Assembly: GCA_004555055.1 (NCBI GenBank)
Contig: SFJN01000143.1
Location: 1-6,472 of the forward strand
DNA length: 6,472 bases
From: Bacteroidales bacterium
GTDB lineage: Bacteria > Bacteroidota > Bacteroidia > Bacteroidales > Bacteroidaceae
Direction of reading: 5' to 3'
A model generated the notes under the pieces. That model saw nothing but the letters and a program-made list of their open reading frames with translations. It was not told where the DNA came from and did not search any database. Of the stretch, positions 3,833 through 6,472 are shown piece by piece (positions within the stretch are counted from its first letter, which is position 1; each line of letters begins with the position of its first letter). The translations under genes and the position numbers were made by a program.

Positions 3833-6397
3833 ATGAAAATCAACCGTATTTTTGCAGGATTGTTGCTGGCGATGAGCCTTGCCCCGATGCTGGGTCATGC
3901 CGCAGACTTCAATCTCATCCCCCGGCCTGCAGAGCTTGCCGAAGGTACCGGCAGTTTTGCTTTCGGAAAGTCCACTGCTGTTTGTGTGCAGGGAAAAGAC
4001 GCACAGCAGGTGGCGGAATTCTTTTTGAAGAAAGTCAACGCCTCCACAGGCTGGGACCTTGCCTTGAGTGACAAGCGCCCCAAGACCGGCTACGTAAGTT
4101 TTGTGGTCGACAGCAGGTTCAGAAGCGGTGTCACCTCCACCTCCAACCCCGACAGCGAGAGTGAGGCCTACCGCCTCTCGGTGACGAAAAACGGCGTAAC
4201 CCTGATGGCATCCACCTCCGACGGCCTGTTCCGCGGCATGCAGACCCTGCTGCAGTTGCTGCCTCCCGAGGTGGAGAAGGCCGGTGGCGCCAAAGGTGTG
4301 GCTGCCTGGGAAGTGCCGGCTGTTGACATCAACGACGCGCCACGATTCTCCTACCGTGGCATCATGCTCGACCCCTGCCGACACTGGTTGCCCGCAGAAG
4401 ATGTGAAACGCCAGATTGACATGCTCGCAACGCTGAAATTCAACCGGCTGCACTGGCACCTTACCGAAGACCAGGGATGGCGCGTGGAAAGCACCAGGCA
4501 CCCCGAACTCAACAAGCTCGGCTCTGTACGTACCGAAGGCGACGGCTCCACCTATGGCGGATACTATACGAAGGACGAAATACGCGATGTGGTGGCATAT
4601 GCCAAGGAACGGCATATGGAGGTCATACCCGAACTTGAAATGCCCGGACATGAGCTTGCCGCCATTGCCACCTATCCCAACCTTTCGTGCCGAGGCGAAA
4701 GCATCACACCGCGCATCATCTGGGGCGTGGAAGACATTGTGATGTGCCCCGGGAAGGAAGATATGTTCCGGTTCCTCGAAGACGAAATCGATGAATTTGT
4801 AGAACTCTTCCCCAGCAAGTATTTCCATATCGGAGGTGATGAAAGCCCCCGTGAGGAATGGGCACAGTGCCCCAACTGCCAGAAGCGCATGAAGGACCTC
4901 GGACTTACCAAGGAAGCACAGCTGCAGGACTACATCATTGAGCGCATGGCAAAATACCTTGCCTCGAAAGGCAAGACCATCATAGGATGGGATGAGATTC
5001 TCGAAGGCGGAAACCTCGACCCCTCGGCAGTGGTGATGAGCTGGCGTGGCGAAGAAGGTGGCATCACCGCAGCGAAAATGAACCACCACGTGCTGATGAC
5101 TCCCGGTAGCCACGGCCTGTATTTCGACCATTTCCAGGGCGACCCCATCACCGAGCCCAATGCCATCGGAGGCTATTCCACCCTTGAGAAGGTGTACAGC
5201 TACGACCCCGTGCCCGCCGAACTTCGCGAGCAGGGTAAGGACAGTTACGTGCTGGGTGTGCAGGCCAACAACTGGAGCGAGTATATCCATAATTCCAATG
5301 TGCTCGAATACCGCCTCTATCCCCGTGCGCTCGCGCTCTCCGAAGTGGCATGGAGCCCACTCGAAGGCCGTAGCTTTGCCGACTTCCAGCGTCGTTGCGA
5401 TGGCGACGGTGCCCTGCGCCTTGAGGCCCATGGCATGAATTTCCACATTCCCGTTCCGGAGCAGAAGGGCGCGCAGTGCAACAACATTGCCTTCCTCGAC
5501 AGTTACACCCTCGAACTCACCACCACGCGTCCCGTTCGCATCGTCTATACCACCGACACCGCCGAACCTACTGCCACATCGGCAGAATATACCGAACCCC
5601 TTACCTTCACGACTTCCACAGTCGTAAAGGCACGATGCATACTTCCCAGCGGAGCAATGGGTGCCGTACGCACCTTCAATATCAAGAAGGATGTGTGGCA
5701 CAAGGCCGTGGAATGCCCGAAACAGAAATGCCCCACGACCTGCAACGCAGAAGCCCCGAAGAAGGGCAAGAACAGGCAGCAGTGCCATGAAGCTGACGCC
5801 ATATGCGGGCAGCAGGCAATGCCACAGCCCGTACAGGGGGTACGCATGCGCGTAGCATATGGCAACTATGCCTTTAACGGAAATGTGCCCCCATGTGCAT
5901 GGACTATCGACAGCATTGCACCCCGCTTAGAGAGTGTGCGCACCGTAGAGAAGGTACCTGCAAGTGTGCGCAACGTCAAGAACTATGCGGCTACGGCTGA
6001 ATGCCTCGTGGACATTCCCGAAGACGGTATTTACGAGTTCTTTACCCTCAACTCCGCACTGTGGCTCGACGGTGAAATGCTCGTCGACAACCGCGACCTC
6101 TTCATCCCCCGCATGAGCTACAATGGTACGCAGATTGCCCTCAAGGCAGGCAAGCACCGCCTGAAGACACTCTTTGTGGGCGGAATCTTCAGCGGTTGGC
6201 CTTCGTATTGGGATGCTGCCAATGTACGCTACCGCAAGCAGGGTGTCAGCGAATTTACCGACATCAAGCCCGAGCAGTGCAGCGTGCTGCCCCAGCATGG
6301 CCGCCCCATGCAGGCTTGTGGAAACATGCCCCAAAAGCCCTACTGCAAGAAGAACTGCAAGAAAGCCGACTGCAAGAAGGACTGTAAGAAGCATTGA
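3833..6397 (+). CDS. Secreted GH20 beta-N-acetylhexosaminidase with chitobiase C-terminal and PA14-like domains and a Cys/Lys tail
   Basis: This 854-residue exo-enzyme should remove terminal beta-linked GlcNAc/GalNAc by GH20 substrate-assisted catalysis. A type I signal peptide (charged MKINR, hydrophobic core, likely cut after A23) has no lipobox, so a periplasmic or exported soluble enzyme is expected. Domains: GH20b (about 26-155); catalytic barrel (about 170-510); chitobiase/hexosaminidase C-terminal Ig-like domain (558-620); Cys-rich linker (628-661); PA14-like beta-sandwich (about 667-812, with IPEDGIY at 728 and WLDGE at 744); and a tail. Catalytic landmarks are R175 and D180 in YRGIMLD, HWHLTEDQGWR at 207-217, the acid/base pair D336-E337 in HIGGDE, W386, W404, Y430 and W481/E483. 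All key residues are present, so it should be active. Oddities are 22 cysteines, 13 of them after residue 620, and the end CX3C-X4-CX3C from 838. Likely substrates are host or dietary N-acetylhexosamine glycans or chitooligosaccharides; the sequence does not say which. Confidence 0.96.
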   Translation: MKINRIFAGLLLAMSLAPMLGHAADFNLIPRPAELAEGTGSFAFGKSTAVCVQGKDAQQVAEFFLKKVNASTGWDLALSDKRPKTGYVSFVVDSRFRSGVTSTSNPDSESEAYRLSVTKNGVTLMASTSDGLFRGMQTLLQLLPPEVEKAGGAKGVAAWEVPAVDINDAPRFSYRGIMLDPCRHWLPAEDVKRQIDMLATLKFNRLHWHLTEDQGWRVESTRHPELNKLGSVRTEGDGSTYGGYYTKDEIRDVVAYAKERHMEVIPELEMPGHELAAIATYPNLSCRGESITPRIIWGVEDIVMCPGKEDMFRFLEDEIDEFVELFPSKYFHIGGDESPREEWAQCPNCQKRMKDLGLTKEAQLQDYIIERMAKYLASKGKTIIGWDEILEGGNLDPSAVVMSWRGEEGGITAAKMNHHVLMTPGSHGLYFDHFQGDPITEPNAIGGYSTLEKVYSYDPVPAELREQGKDSYVLGVQANNWSEYIHNSNVLEYRLYPRALALSEVAWSPLEGRSFADFQRRCDGDGALRLEAHGMNFHIPVPEQKGAQCNNIAFLDSYTLELTTTRPVRIVYTTDTAEPTATSAEYTEPLTFTTSTVVKARCILPSGAMGAVRTFNIKKDVWHKAVECPKQKCPTTCNAEAPKKGKNRQQCHEADAICGQQAMPQPVQGVRMRVAYGNYAFNGNVPPCAWTIDSIAPRLESVRTVEKVPASVRNVKNYAATAECLVDIPEDGIYEFFTLNSALWLDGEMLVDNRDLFIPRMSYNGTQIALKAGKHRLKTLFVGGIFSGWPSYWDAANVRYRKQGVSEFTDIKPEQCSVLPQHGRPMQACGNMPQKPYCKKNCKKADCKKDCKKH
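6344..6394 (+). repeat. Degenerate TGCAAGAAG repeat coding the CKK tail of the GH20 enzyme
   Basis: The unit TGCAAGAAG (Cys-Lys-Lys) occurs four times, at 6344, 6356, 6371 and 6383, with single-base changes (TGCAAGAAA, TGTAAGAAG) and spacers of one to two codons (AAC, GCCGAC, GAC). It encodes the last 17 residues, C838 to H854. The repeat structure suggests the tail grew by short duplications. Confidence 0.8.
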
Positions 6398-6413
6398 CAG
6401 TCTTAGCGTCTGA

Positions 6414-6454
6414 ATATAGGCGGACTCCTGAAAAGATAGGGGTCCGCCTTATAT
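6414..6454 (+). terminator. Terminator-like hairpin after the GH20 gene
   Basis: AGGCGGACTCC (6418-6428) pairs with GGGGTCCGCCT (6439-6449) over 11 bp with one T-G pair, closing a 10-base loop (TGAAAAGATA). Four more pairs (ATAT at 6414-6417 with ATAT at 6451-6454) form if T6450 bulges. It starts 16 bases after the GH20 stop. The 3' side is TTATATCG, not a true U-run, so termination efficiency is uncertain, but the position and stability fit a transcript end. Confidence 0.7.
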
Positions 6455-6472
6455 CGTACGCTGACATACTGC

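Noticed and set aside
3769..4071. Small + strand frame starting at an ATG preceded by GGAGGGG, overlapping the GH20 start in another frame
   Set aside because: The Shine-Dalgarno-like sequence is attractive, but genes here do not use one, the frame runs 239 bases into the GH20 signal peptide and N-terminal domain, and the translation is Arg/Cys-rich with no domain.
3806..5788. 660-codon open reading frame on the - strand opposite the GH20 gene
   Set aside because: It is in exact codon register with a clear GH20 gene, its translation resembles no family I know, it lacks a promoter or start context, and codon avoidance in the sense gene explains its openness.

Overview
The window looks like chromosomal DNA from a member of the Bacteroidota, probably a GC-rich member of the Bacteroidales. 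Three things suggest this. The TrmD sequence carries the Bacteroidota-style motif LCGHYKGVDYRI. The trmD leader has a clean TATCTTTG box, matching the Bacteroidota -7 consensus TAnnTTTG. Start codons are preceded by A-rich leaders instead of Shine-Dalgarno sequences. I cannot name the genus from sequence alone.

Five protein-coding genes lie head to tail on the + strand, and I support no gene on the - strand. In order they are: a YitT-family membrane protein (53-1054), a CaCA-family Na+/Ca2+ antiporter with two alpha repeats (1161-2099), a 103-residue Dabb-domain protein (2325-2636), the tRNA m1G37 methyltransferase trmD (2935-3612), and a secreted multidomain GH20 beta-N-acetylhexosaminidase (3833-6397). 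A strong hairpin follows the last gene. Gaps of 106, 225, 298 and 220 bases separate the genes, so they do not look like one tight operon. Their functions (ion transport, an unknown small-molecule or stress role, tRNA modification, glycan degradation) also do not form one pathway. No stretch longer than 298 bases lacks a gene, and I see no RNA gene, mobile element or CRISPR array.

The less ordinary content is between the genes and at the end of the last one. Every intergenic gap contains a run of 6-10 C or G. In three of the five leaders (YitT, Dabb, trmD) the C-run ends 21-24 bases before the ATG and is followed by an A-rich stretch. The trmD leader also has a tandem 11-base repeat, a strong -7 box and a 10-11 bp hairpin starting a few bases after the expected transcription start. 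The GH20 enzyme ends in an unusual CKK-repeat tail (CX3C-X4-CX3C) and has a second cysteine-rich segment between its accessory domains. I see no clear new multi-gene system. The best leads are the C-tract leaders and the cysteine/lysine tail.
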